DNA from: Parastagonospora avenae f. sp. tritici 18332-5
Taxonomy: Eukaryota; Ascomycota; Dothideomycetes; Pleosporales; Phaeosphaeriaceae
Assembly: GCA_022559985.1 (NCBI GenBank)
Contig: JAFJTR010000036.1
Span: forward strand, 124,001-188,000
Direction: 5' to 3'
Length of the DNA: 64,000 nucleotides
Below are positions 1 through 10,266 of the stretch, in pieces. How positions within the stretch are numbered: the stretch's first letter is position 1; each line of letters opens with the position of its first letter. The position numbers were made by a program, and so were the translations under genes. The notes below the pieces were generated by a model, which saw only the letters and a list, made by a program, of their open reading frames with translations, had not been told where the DNA came from and made no database searches.

Positions 1-1482
1 TCACTCCCCTATTCGAAAGTCACGTTTCAAATCGGCCATGTCGGAAGGCACGACCCGACACTGACCAAAACAAAGTTTCAGTGTCGTAATGGGACCGAAC
101 GACACTAACCTTCGGCCGCCCCGACTGATCTTCCTTAACGCTTCTAGTGCACTTGGCTTGCTGGCTAAAGCCTGACCCGGTGCACGCATGTCTGCCTATC
201 CCGTGCCGGAACTCCAGTCCGCTACCAGTCCAGCGGACCTATTCAGGTGCAGGTGGCAGGTGAATGGATGTCCCGCGTGACGGGTAGCTGCGAGGCGATA
301 GACAGGTCCCAATGCAGATGCATGCAGGCTGTCGCTTGATAGTAAGGTTGACAGATACAGACGCGTGGCAAGGTTGACTGGAGGATTTGGGTGAAGGGAA
401 GGGAAGGGAAGGGAAAGGAGCTAGAAGGACATCAATGGTGTGATGACTCCGTCTCGAGACACTGGTGATGGTTCGGTCTGATTACATGATTGTTCGGATG
501 GTGCTTCAGGGTGCCTGGTTTGAGCATGTCATCCACTCCGGGGTTTTCGTCTATCTTGGATGGAGCGAGCGGATCGTGCCGAATGATCTTGACTGACTTG
601 ACTCTACGGAAGAGGTTGGCAGGTCTGGCGGGTGTTCTGGATGGATTTGATTGGTGTCAGATTTGTTATGCCATGCAGGGACTTGAGAGTACATGTACCG
701 AGATGTTACTGAGAGTCCATCAACAATGCTAGTTGACTGTGACTCCTGAGCATACATTCGCATTTAATCTGTGAGCTAGCCTACGATGATGTGAGACTGA
801 GTACGGTCAAACCACCAGACAGCAAGTCCGACATGATGAAGTCGTGCAAGACTTGAACTTGCACGGTTTCCCGGAGCCTTTAGTGCCCGTGGAGATGTAT
901 GAAATTCGGCGGTACCCGGTGAAGTATCGGAAGCAGACAACCATGTGTCAATACCCGACCACGTGAAAAGCAACATCCGCTACATCGGAATGTGGGGCTT
1001 GCTCTCTTAATCAGGGCAAATTAGTGCCATCGGTGTAATGTTGTTCTGGGATGAAACAAGAAAGCAATGATGTTGGGAAGCCTTGTAGTCCGCCTTACAG
1101 GGGTTGGCAATGAATAAGCTTTTGGCAACGGCCGCGCTAAAGACCATAAGGGAATTGCCCGCTGCGGCACGCCTTATGACAATAATCTTGCTTTCTATGG
1201 TATCTGGATTGGTGATGTACCTGGTGCTGAGCTCGATCGGCACGACTAATGATAAGTGGGGGAGAGTCTTCGAGCCAAACGTGAGGAAGTACCGTAAGCT
1301 GCCTAGTATGATGAAGTGAACGCGTGGATCACTGCTCACTTGCGGCACGGTATGTAATGGTCTACAGTATGGGGAAGACCGGTAGTTGGGCTTTCTGAAT
1401 AACGCAGGAATGGTGTTTTTCATCCGACACCATCGAAGCTTGTCAGCTCTTTCACCACAATTGGGCATGTCCTCCGATGGGC
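1..1482. other. Intergenic, no convincing gene
   Basis: Only short overlapping open frames on both strands without recognisable domains. A short GGGAA tandem run lies near 394-416. A T-arm-like hairpin around 844-864 was examined and rejected as a tRNA because no anticodon arm fits. Confidence 0.5.
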
Positions 1483-2440
1483 TCAAAAACTCTTCCGCAA
1501 ATCGCAACCACTTTCCATCTTCGAAAGTCTGTTGGTCTCCTCCGCTGTCGGCTCTTTCCACCATTCCTCATACTTGACTGGCTTCAATCCTCTATCCCTC
1601 CACATCTTGACTTGATCTGGCATTATTTGATGCCATGGAATGTCCAAGTCTTTTGAGACCTGATCTTTGACGTAATCAGTGACTCGTCTCATCGTGCCAT
1701 CTGCGTCTTTCGGTACTTCCTGGAAAGATAGCGTGTGTATCTGTTTCCCTTAACTCTCAGACTTCTCAATCGCTCGATCCATACCGCGTATCATGTTCTG
1801 CTTGCTGTATGGCGTAGGCTTCATCCAGTTTGCTACTTCACTGGACTCCAGCTGGAACCCAGCGCTGTCGTATGTTGGAGATCCTTCGCGCCCTTTCTGA
1901 TGGCAGCGATCTAAGTCATGGAAGGTACTGAGTGGGTTCATAAGGGACTCTTCCTTGAACAGCTGGTCTTTCCGGACCCGGTTCAGGCGCCCTTTGGATT
2001 TCTCAGGCTTCGGTACCTCCCGGCTTGACAACAGATGCTCTTTGAGATCTGCTGGAATATCGAACTCATCGTATCGTGGACGTGCCCTGCGCCCTGGCGT
2101 TGGGCGTGGATCACGCAGCTGAGCCCGATCGTAGTCGAAATTCCAGATCCGGGGTTGCCAGACGCGGCTTCTGACTCTCTCGGCTGGCATCGCTGGTGTT
2201 ATTCGACTTCTGCACCTTGTCTTTTGCTCCGGATAGCCTCGAGCGCTCTGTGCTTTTTCGCTTTTTCGGCTTTTCATCTTTACTTGAAGACGACTTTCTC
2301 TTTCTACTTTCTTTTGTTGTCGTAATTCTCGTGCTTTCCTCGAGCGGAGCTGGGTCTGGCCCAACGTTCTCCTTATCCTGTGCAGGGGTTGGGTCTTCAG
2401 CGTCTGCGCCAGTCGTGGCGTTGCCTCGAGTTCGCGGCAT
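1483..2440 (-). CDS. Hypothetical protein, three-exon model, about 258 aa
   Basis: I do not recognise the family. Three coding-like segments are read on the minus strand: 2440-2216 (Lys/Ser/Arg-rich, nuclear-localisation-like), 2118-1785 and 1700-1483. The first join uses a 97-nt GTGCAG...CTCAG intron, the second an 84-nt GTATGG...CGCAG intron; both keep frame and the total is 777 nt including the stop. The last exon, with residues such as DYVKDQVSKDLDIPW and EEWW, looks like a conserved tail. The donor of intron 1 is weak, so a frameshifted or decaying copy is the main alternative. The ATG at 2440 opens the basic N-terminus. No membrane segment or signal peptide is visible. Confidence 0.5.
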
Positions 2441-3379
2441 TCTGGAATAGCAATATTTGATTGGAGCTAGATGGTGATTTGATGGGGGAGAGGTTTGACG
2501 CTCTGTCGATAGAACATTCGATGTGACGTCATATGAAACCGGTGTTCACTTGAAGGAAGTTCCTCACGCGTTGAGTCGCGCAGATTTGGAGCGAACCCCT
2601 GACTGCTCCCAGTCCGCATCTTAGTCTGAATAATTCCACCTCTTCAAATAACATCTCAGCAGCCCATCTATGCGTTAATTGGATGCATGTCTATTTCACA
2701 TGCGCAAATCAATGCCGACGTTGCAACAAGATTAGCCATCGCGGTTGGCTGCATGAGCCCACCCTTCTGCGACCACATGGTCGCATCGAATGCCCTGCAG
2801 TAAGCGCTCCGCCACAAGTCCTTACGAACATCGGTTCGCCCAAAGGATGACCTTAATGCAGCTAATGACCGATGATCTGCGAAAGTGGGTGTTCCGGTCA
2901 GGGTAGTGCTAAGCTGTGTGCCTTGCAAGGCAAACATGTCAGTGCATCTCGCTTGGATGCCTGGTGATTATTGAAGAGGCTGTGTTCGATAAAGCATCTC
3001 TCACGAGAATGCAATGTCTGTGTCGTGATGGTATATTGGAGGATTGAGGTGATGGAGTGTAATCACCGTAGTGTGTGCTCCACTGGGCGAGTGCTGAAAT
3101 TGCATGCGACTGTTGCATCTACGATCCGGAAGTTCTAAAGTCCTGGCGCTCGGATACCTATATCAGATAAGATAAAATGCAGAAGTTTAGGATCTTCCGT
3201 AGCTTATGGGCATGAGAAAGCGTACAGCACAAAAAGATGCTGTTAATATATTCTGTGTCAAACACATTTGCCGAAACTGAATACGTGTGTGTGATGCTGC
3301 AAAAATATTGGTGGTGCCCAATCATATACTTAGTCAAGCCCCACACCTTTGCGCAAGCTGGAGGATGCTATACGGGCAT
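2441..3379. other. Intergenic, no convincing gene
   Basis: Nothing recognisable. Short frames such as the one at 2668-2937 (-) have no domain character. It separates the hypothetical gene from the 3' end of the interrupted tRNA. Confidence 0.5.
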
Positions 3380-3385
3380 AAAAAA
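3380..3385 (-). terminator. T6 run, Pol III-type terminator
   Basis: Six consecutive T on the minus strand begin about 10 nt past the tRNA discriminator base. This is where a Pol III terminator is expected, so the locus still looks like a Pol III tRNA gene at its 3' end, or descends from one. Confidence 0.6.
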
Positions 3386-3414
3386 GAATCGTCAAGCCCG
3401 ATGCGGGGGTCGAA

Positions 3415-3468
3415 CTGTCAGGAATTGTTAGATTGTGATTGTCAACAGAACATGGTGATGACGCTTAC
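3415..3468 (-). other. Spliceosomal-type 54-nt intron in tRNA T arm (53/54)
   Basis: Begins GTAAGC, carries CTAAC 12 nt before the acceptor and ends GACAG: a near-ideal fungal spliceosomal intron. Its removal joins GCGGG to TTCGACCCCCGC and recreates the T arm and a box B matching GGTTCGANNCC. In genomic DNA box B is broken after its second base. Confidence 0.82.
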
Positions 3469-3484
3469 CCCGCAACCTTGAGAT

Positions 3485-3515
3485 TGGATCAATCGCTTTC
3501 TGAGAAAGTGAAACC
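3485..3515 (-). other. Canonical 31-nt tRNA intron at 37/38
   Basis: Lies one base after the anticodon, the standard position for tRNA-splicing-endonuclease introns. It contains a small CTTTC/GAAAG hairpin. It lacks GT-AG ends, so it would use the usual tRNA splicing route, unlike its two neighbours. Confidence 0.8.
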
Positions 3516-3541
3516 TAAGAGTCTCACGCTCTACCGATTGA

Positions 3542-3593
3542 CTGGGAAAATATTAGACAATGCTAGTTAAGAGAGAATGTTGGATTAACGTAC
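3542..3593 (-). other. Spliceosomal-type 52-nt intron in tRNA D arm (11/12)
   Basis: Begins GTACGT and ends CCCAG, with CTAAT about 10 nt before the acceptor, matching the protein-gene introns in this window in size and signals. Removing it restores TAGC+TCAATCGG, a consensus box A and D arm. No bulge-helix-bulge pairing to the flanking exons was noticed. Confidence 0.8.
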
Positions 3594-3604
3594 GCTAACC
3601 AGGC

Positions 3605-4184
3605 TGGTAACTGTTCATGGAGGCTTTTAAAATTAGCTGCAATCTATTCTTCTTTATTTGGGTCTGTGTGCGGCGCGTTGGTTTGCGGGATGTCGCGGAA
3701 GAATAGTTCTGTGCCCCGCACGCAACCAAAATTCACGTCTGCAGGTGGGGCTTGAGCGACGGGAAGGCGATCGATAACGTTACGATTATTGGCCGATATT
3801 CGAAATCCACTCCTACTGATCGATGGGAGACATGTGCCTAGATTTCGCCATTTTTTTAGCAAGTGCTCTCAAGGATAGGATTAAATCACCATGAATGTAC
3901 ATTTGACTGTGGAGGCCAATGCATATAACATGTAGGATCACACTGTAAGCACATTTACAACATCATCCATCTGCACTGAGGAGAGGAACATCGGATAGGC
4001 TGTCGACAGTGAGAAGCGACGATGGTATTAAATATAGCGAATCGACCCAATGAAGAATAGCTCGGCGATTGAGTGGAATTGTTCGGCGCTGTTGCAGCTG
4101 GCGATGAGCTCAACCCATCTTTGGTCGTAGTGGGATATGGATGTTGCACCCTCTTCGCGCTTTGTTGCGTTCCTCCGTCCGGTC
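3605..4184. other. Spacer between the BSP-like gene and the tRNA
   Basis: About 580 bases lie between the stop of the upstream minus-strand gene and the tRNA 5' end. No gene is seen. Because both are on the same strand, this could be 3' UTR or a read-through path for Pol II, or hold the tRNA's own promoter. No intact extragenic box B was noticed. Confidence 0.45.
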
Positions 4185-5105
4185 TCACCAGGCCGACGAC
4201 TTACTGTCGTTTTGAGCCGATTCGCCTACCTCAGTTTCCTCAGCGTGTTCTTCATTCTGTTCCTCAGCCTCCACCTCGCAAACACCATCAACGCTCTTCT
4301 TGTATTCTTTCCAGAGTTCCTCAACGCCCTTACCTCCACAGCATCCATGCCACACCTTCTTTTCATCATACTCGCACTCCCTCATCGCTTCATTGATCTT
4401 CCTCACCACATCGACACCATACTCCTCCTCCAGCCACTCTAGGAAGTATCCAGTCCGCTCGTACCCCGCATCCCAATCGCAATCCGTATGCCTCTTCCAA
4501 TGCGGTGGCGCATACCCAGCCTTCAAGCGCACCCAGTCCGCCACGCCTTCAACCAGCCCCGATGGCGCTTTCCCAAACCCGCTATGTTGCCAGCAATGTA
4601 CCATCTCATGGACCAACACGCCCATGATCTCCTCCTTTTGTCGTGCCTCAGGCACGTGCTCAATGTACTTTGTGCTGAAGTGTATCTCCTTGTGGTCGTC
4701 ATCGAGATCAAGACCTGTCGTGTATGCTACGCCTTCCATGTCTCGGATCACGAGCGTTACGGAACGCGTGGGTGGTATACAGGATGTATGCATGTTCTTA
4801 TAGAGGAGCTTGAGGACGGCGTCGACGGCATCTTGGAGAGCGTTGGAGGCGTGGACGAGGCGAAGGAATGCGCGTGAACCGTTGGATGAAAGATCGCGGA
4901 GTTCGAGGCGGAGAAGGGCTTTACGCTTAGGGACGACTTTCGAAGAGTCTGACGGGAACGCTTCTGAAGTGGTGCAGTCAGGGGTGTTGGTGGTTTGAGA
5001 GTCGTGTTGTGGAGGTAGCGCGGAGGATTGTGGGGGCGGTGGGGTAGAGCTCGATGCTGCTGTTAACGACATGGTTTGATAATACTTTGTGTTTTGTGAA
5101 GCCAT
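4185..5105 (-). CDS. BSP-family (plant basic secretory protein-like) putative metallopeptidase
   Basis: Single exon, 306 aa. Residues 1-60 are a disordered Ser/Pro/Thr-rich leader; roughly 62-260 match the basic secretory protein family of plants, fungi and bacteria. The HEMVH zinc-binding motif is at 166-170, followed by the family's EGVADWVRLKAGYAPPHW segment. The C-terminus (about 275-306) is Glu-rich and acidic. The family is assigned to peptidases on the HExxH motif; activity here is inferred. No signal peptide is visible at the chosen ATG, so the product looks cytosolic, unlike the secreted plant proteins; the next in-frame ATG, residue 12, would not add one. First-half codons end mostly in purines on the coding strand. 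Confidence 0.82.
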   Translation of the reverse strand: MASQNTKYYQTMSLTAASSSTPPPPQSSALPPQHDSQTTNTPDCTTSEAFPSDSSKVVPKRKALLRLELRDLSSNGSRAFLRLVHASNALQDAVDAVLKLLYKNMHTSCIPPTRSVTLVIRDMEGVAYTTGLDLDDDHKEIHFSTKYIEHVPEARQKEEIMGVLVHEMVHCWQHSGFGKAPSGLVEGVADWVRLKAGYAPPHWKRHTDCDWDAGYERTGYFLEWLEEEYGVDVVRKINEAMRECEYDEKKVWHGCCGGKGVEELWKEYKKSVDGVCEVEAEEQNEEHAEETEVGESAQNDSKSSAW

Positions 5106-5429
5106 TCGCGATGCAGTGCTTTTTTAGTGTTTAGAACAGTGCTGCTTGATAAATGTGGTACCTGTTGCTTTGACCTGAGAATGGTTGTGATGTAAGGGAG
5201 AGGTCCAGGCAAGTGCAATCGATAAGCTAACTTTACCCCATGTTTACGCCACACCATGTCACGGTCGGAGTACTTCCATCATAGAACCGTGTACGTCGTC
5301 ACGTCTATTGCTCTATCATGGCATCATATCTATTGTTGATAGTCCTCATTCGTGTAGATTAAGCGTGCGTCCGCCTCATCTATCCAGTCTGGCCCCGAAC
5401 TAACCATGCAGCATCACCCTCTAGACAGC
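5106..5429. other. Short intergenic spacer
   Basis: 324 bases between two minus-strand genes. It is the promoter side of the BSP-like gene and the 3' side of the nucleotidase. Nothing else is seen. Confidence 0.5.
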
Positions 5430-6495
5430 TTAAGAGGTTTTCAAGACCTCCGGAAAGATCTTGCGCAACTCCTGCAGACTTCTAATCTGATATTTGGAAG
5501 CTGGCTGGGGAGGTTCTGGGTCTGATGGGGCGAGCAAATGCGCGGTCTTCCAACCACGTTTATCCGCCGCCTCGCAGTTGATGTACGAATCGTCTGTTGC
5601 CGTTAACATGATAGGTGCAAGCTGTTCGAGTTTGCCTCTACTCACCCACGAAATAACATTTGTCGTTGGACTTGATCCCCGCCTCTTGCATAGCTTTGTC
5701 GAACATCTCTACGTGGGGCTTGCAGAAGAACTTATCCGACCCGTAATCGCAGAATGTGATACCTTCGAACAGATCATCGATCCCGAGTAGCTTGACTACT
5801 CGTTTCCCATGGGTGATGTAAGCATTAGTAAACAGCCATAATCGGACTTTGCTGGTGTCGATGTCCTGGATCAACTGGCGTAGCTCTGGGTCAGGCTTGA
5901 TGACATCTTCCAGCGGCAGAGCATCGTCGACCTTGCTATTGTACTCCAGAGCGTTGACTTTATGGTGGCGCACGAGGCCTTCGATAGCAAGACCATACTC
6001 TCGGTAGTATCTGTAGTGGAGCTCGTTGGCGTCCTCGCGCGAGAGGCTGAGGTGGTCCTCGAAGAACTTGTCTGACCTAAGTCAGTGACATCGCAGAGAC
6101 CACCGAATAGCTTAAGAGGGGCAAAAATAGTGTCTAAACTTTGATAATACCTCAATTATGGGTACTGGTGTTCTAATATACTTACCAATGAGTTCTGCCA
6201 TCATTCCATGAATCTTGAGACCTAAAGAGGTCAGTAGTCGTCAAAGTGTTACGACATGAGGGACGCACTCTTCGAATAAAGCTAATATTGAATCAGTGAT
6301 TTCTCTCCTGAGATCTTCAATTACACAGCACATAGCACCAAGAGGTCGGTTGAGAGCAAGACACATTGGTTTGCCGTACTCTTGGGACTCAGTCGATTGA
6401 GGTTATAGACGAGCGCGAATTTGATCCATTCACTTCACACTTACACAGTTGTCAATGTCGAAGAAGAACACGGGCTTTTCATCGTTTTCCGCCAT
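5430..6495 (-). CDS. Pyrimidine 5'-nucleotidase, SDT1/PHM8 type (HAD hydrolase)
   Basis: Five exons: 6495-6445, 6281-6269, 6221-6186, 6071-5646 and 5593-5430, giving 229 aa. HAD motif I is FFFDIDNC near the N-terminus; motif II is LWLFTNAY; KPHVEMF supplies the motif III region; FVGDDSYINCEAA is motif IV, assembled across the last intron. Family members dephosphorylate nucleoside monophosphates (UMP/CMP) in the cytosol. The second exon is only 13 nt and encodes the conserved LYSK; without it the first exon would not join KIHGMMAELI in frame. It is divergent from the gene starting at 6785, with a shared promoter of about 290 bp. Confidence 0.88.
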
Positions 6496-6784
6496 TTTGT
6501 TGTTGGTGTTGATGTGAATGAAAAGTCGTGACGACGTGCTGAAGGGCGCAACGGGTCAATTTGGAACTAGCGCCTTGGCACATGTACATGTTCTGGCGCG
6601 CTCCCGTCCATGGTTTTCTCCTCTTGTCGCTTCACAGACCCATCACCATCAACCCCAACTCAACGGCGCACATTGCTTGCATTTGTACTGTACATCGCGT
6701 CATTTTGATCGCTTACACACGTTGGGTGCTTGGTACTGAATTCTTGCCGTAGCTGTCGCAGCGCACATCGCCTGCCAGCCACTC
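6496..6784. promoter_or_regulatory. Bidirectional promoter region
   Basis: 289 bases separate two divergent start codons (6495 minus, 6785 plus). No clear TATA element was picked out. The call rests on gene arrangement only. Confidence 0.5.
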
Positions 6785-9160
6785 ATGTCGACTTCCGCAG
6801 CAGCTCCGCCGCGTTTAAACGGCACCAGCAACGTACCCGCAGAGGTGCTTCGCGAGGCCGATTTTTTGCAGCACTTGTTGAAGATCCGCGATGATGTGTT
6901 TGCTAGCAAACACCCTCGTATCCATCTCCCAGCCAAAGTAATTGAACAGGTTGCACCACGTCTCCCGCAAACCACACCGCCCAGCAGACCCACGACCAAC
7001 GGCACTCCGAACGGTGTCTCCGCCTCACAGCTGTTTCCCCCACGACCGGACAGCTCGCTTCAGGCCCCTTCGACAGCAAACGAGTTTGTGTCCCCTGCTC
7101 CACCAACACAGCGACCCTACTCAGCCATATCTGCCTCTTCTAGCATCGACCCGGTCTTGCTTACAAAGTCTGACCACTTGATCAGGGCAGAATTGCAGCT
7201 TAAGCGGCAGCAGATAGAGCGTCTACTGAAGGATCAGTTTGACAAAAAGGGTCGTGGCAATGACGCAGACGAGCGGGAAGCCCATCTGAATGTCGAGGAG
7301 TGTCTGATTCAGGCTCAACTACGAGTCCCTCCAGTATCTGGCATCCGATCAACAACTAACAACAGCGATGGGGCCGAGTCCTTTGACGAGAATTCGTACT
7401 ATTCTAGCAAAGCAGACAGCTGGTCGTCAGAGGAGAATGATCCCAAACATCATGAGCCACTCACATCGCAGGCAGGACATATCACCCATGTTAGTGCTCG
7501 ACCCGCAGTGATCGACCTTGATGAAGAGGCATATGAACCTGCCGATGATATTGAGATATACGAACCTGAGCCTGCAACTCTGCTAGATGATGCTGAGGAG
7601 GAAGATTACTCACCTCCTCCTGCCGACCTTGTCGCAAATGAGCCTAGCAGAGGTCGCGGTAGGAACCAAAACCACAATGGCGCGAACGGGTATGATAATT
7701 TCTTTCATTCTTTCCTCTTTCTGTTCTTCTTTCGTTACTCTCTCTTGTTCACTCATGCGCTGAGGTCTTCGACTTTCTGTCTGTTGTAGCGAGCCATGCG
7801 GACGAGGCGAGACCATCACAGTCGTCGAGTCACCGTATCTCCAAACAAGCACTAGCCTCGCTAAGAAATCACGCTCCCTACGCTCATTGCATCTCAAGGC
7901 AATACTGATTAGAACCATAGATCGTCCCGCCGTCATAGTCCGAATGGACCAGTTGCTCCCCTCCAAAACCCTCGAAAGCGTCGCCGAGACGAAAAGCGCG
8001 AAGAGAAAAAACGACAGCAGCAAGCGAACAAACGATCGATTCCCTCCCCCGAACCGTATATCAAGGAGGAACCTCAATCTCCTCCGCCTTTCGCAGCTCC
8101 CTCCGACTCCCAACCTAGCAAACGTCGCGCCTTACAACCATTGCCTAGTGATGCCGGCTCCATAGCTGCGCAGTCTCCTGGAAGGGTACAGCCAGTGTAC
8201 TATCGGGAGCCCGAGCCAACATCGCCTACCTACCGCGAGTACAATGAAGGTTCATCACCAACGGTCATTCGAGTGCCACAGCGCAAGGTTCACCGAGATG
8301 AGCAGGACCTCAGACGCGTTGCTAGTCTTCAGTATGCTCGACGTCCATACTCGCCATTGGGCGGAGAGCTTTATGCAGCAGAGCCTCGCCCACTGCGATC
8401 GGCATCGCACGCGTTTGCAGATCGCAATGAAATGCCCATCTACCGGGAAGCTTCTGCCCGCCCTTCAGCCGCGCCTAGATATGTTCGCGATCGATCACGA
8501 TCGCCTGTTCATGAGTACATTTCCCGTCAGCAGTCTCCTATACTAATGGCCCCACCACCCCGCCGAATCGTAGTAGACCAATATGGCAACAAGTACTACG
8601 CAGCACCAGTCGATGCACGAGAGTCTGTTGCATCGCCAGCTCGCCGCATAGAGGTAGATCCCTACTATGAGCGAGCTATGACTCGAGAGCCGACGATGCG
8701 TGCGCCTAGGACTGAGTTGTATGAAGAGGACACTATACAGCGAATGCCACCTCCTCCTCGACGGTATGTCGAAGCACAGGGACCTGAGTTTATCGAAGCG
8801 CAGCCTTACCGGCAACGAGAGGCTTCAAGGCGGCCGGTCGAAATAGAGTACCGACCGCAGTATGAAGAGATGGGACCACCGAGGGAACATGTGCCCTCCA
8901 GGGCTTATAGCATGCGGCCCGAAGTTGTTCGACGTGAAGCTCCTGAGGGTTACATACGTCACGAAAGCATACAGCCTGGCTCCATGCGGGCACCACAGCC
9001 GCAGTACCGCGAAGTTAGCATTGTACGCCAGGAGCCTATAGATGATCGCCGCTATGTCAGCGCTGCACCACAGGCACGGCGGTATGCTGAAGAGGAACCT
9101 GTTGAGCTCCCACAAGAGCCATATGCGCCCGAGCCGCGCCGCGTGTATAGTCGCTACTAG
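6785..9160 (+). CDS. Disordered Arg/Pro/Tyr-rich protein, probably nuclear
   Basis: Three exons: 6785-7689, 7790-7834 and 7921-9160, about 729 aa; the 45-nt middle exon is needed for frame. The N-terminal part (about 15-40) has a helical segment (EVLREADFLQHLLKIRDDVF). The middle is acidic (DEEAYEPADDIEIYEPEPA). After a strongly basic stretch with KRRRDEKREEKKR comes a long Arg/Tyr/Pro-rich region with repeats of PPPRR, REP and the phrase RIVVDQYGNKYYAAP, which looks conserved. I recognise no enzyme domain. Composition suggests a nucleic-acid or chromatin associated scaffold, but that is a guess. Confidence 0.75.
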
Positions 9161-10266
9161 AAGTAGCTGTTCATTTTGAGGCTCAGTAGCAGCCAGTTTT
9201 GTAGTATCGTCCACAAACGTTTCATAGCAGCGTTACAGAGTGTTGGATCGCCTAATTCTAGAATAATATTCTTGTTGTGTCATTCAGTCTCCTTTACCAA
9301 TATGACCTCAGTGACGTACTTCAGAGACTGTCCATATTTCACTTTGTACCATCTCAGAGCCCAGATGTCCTCTTCTGGATTTCGTGTTTGAAGCCGTCCG
9401 AACACGGCAGGAACGGTGTCACCAACAAGTCGATTCAGCGCTGTATCTGGAAGGCACCGCTCAAAGCCATGACCATGTTCAGCACAGCTCAGCCCTACAC
9501 ATGACATGTCTCAGAACCTCCCGGCGATCTCCTTATGACTCCTGTTGCGCCTGAAAGCTACAACGAGCTCTAATTGCCATCACGACAATTCCATAACAAC
9601 AAGACGACAGGATTTGAATTCCAATACTTTGTTGGAATGTGCATCACGGCGGCAGTCGCTTGGAGGTGTGCAGGGATGCACCAAGCCGCATCGAGTCTTG
9701 CAACGCCTGGACCCCGTCATGCTCGCATGAGAAACCTGTGCGAGGTGAAACGGTGTGAGCATGGCATCCGAGATGAGTCGAGACGACGCGGCTGCTGGTG
9801 GGAGCTCTGGTGCAGAGGGGGCACGGTATTGGGGATCTATTTATTGTTCATATGACGACGCAGTATAACCGATATGGAGCTCGGCTAAGCTCATTTGGCG
9901 ATAGAGGTGCAGCAGCACCGCTGAGCAGATCTCAACAAGCGCAGAGGCAGAACAGGGCAGCTGCACACGGCGCGGCGAGACTGCAGCACGGCGGCGGCCG
10001 TTTTGGAGGCTCTGCGAGACAAACTGGCGCGTGTTCTGGCAAATACTGTGCGACTGTGGCGTGCCGTGGGCTGGCCAGCTTTTTCGAAGCTGGTGGTGTG
10101 GTTCAAAGAGTGTGGGTCCGTCACTTGGGCCCGTGCATCACTCGCTGCGGCAGCCCAATCACAGGTCCCGCACCGAGTGCTGCTTCTCTGCCAACCTTCT
10201 TCGTCGCTCGACTCTCTCACCATCACCTCCGCCCTCATCTCCCCGGGCGCCCCTCTCTACACCACC
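9161..10266. other. Intergenic, 5' region of the KH gene
   Basis: Two convergent functions: 3' UTR of the upstream gene and promoter/leader of the next. The open frame at 9798-10266 upstream of the chosen ATG is shadow-like and has no domain. Confidence 0.5.

Larger units (their letters stand above)
3395..3604 (-). tRNA. tRNA-Lys(CUU) interrupted by three introns
   Basis: Exons on the minus strand are 3604-3594, 3541-3516, 3484-3469 and 3414-3395: 11+26+16+20 = 73 nt, exactly a canonical tRNA including position 73. The 7-bp acceptor stem forms (GCCTGGT with ATCGGGC, two G-U pairs). The D stem is GCTC/GAGC with an 8-nt loop containing GG; the anticodon stem is TGAGA/TCTCA with loop CT-CTT-AA; the variable loop is AGGTT; the T stem is GCGGG/CCCGC with loop TTCGACC. 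The anticodon CTT reads AAG, lysine. CCA is not encoded. Introns fall at 11/12, 37/38 and 53/54. The first and third are GT-AG and look spliceosomal, which is not the normal tRNA mechanism, and they split box A and box B. It may be a functional gene with an unusual expression route or an intron-invaded relic; the intact fold after removal favours selection. Confidence 0.85.

Noticed and set aside
820..1000. T-arm-like hairpin (loop TTCAAGT) on the minus strand, suggesting a second tRNA
   Set aside because: No anticodon arm, and no matching 5' acceptor strand even when allowing for introns.
9798..10266. Possible N-terminal extension of the KH protein
   Set aside because: Its frame is not the frame of exon 1 and it has no domain character.
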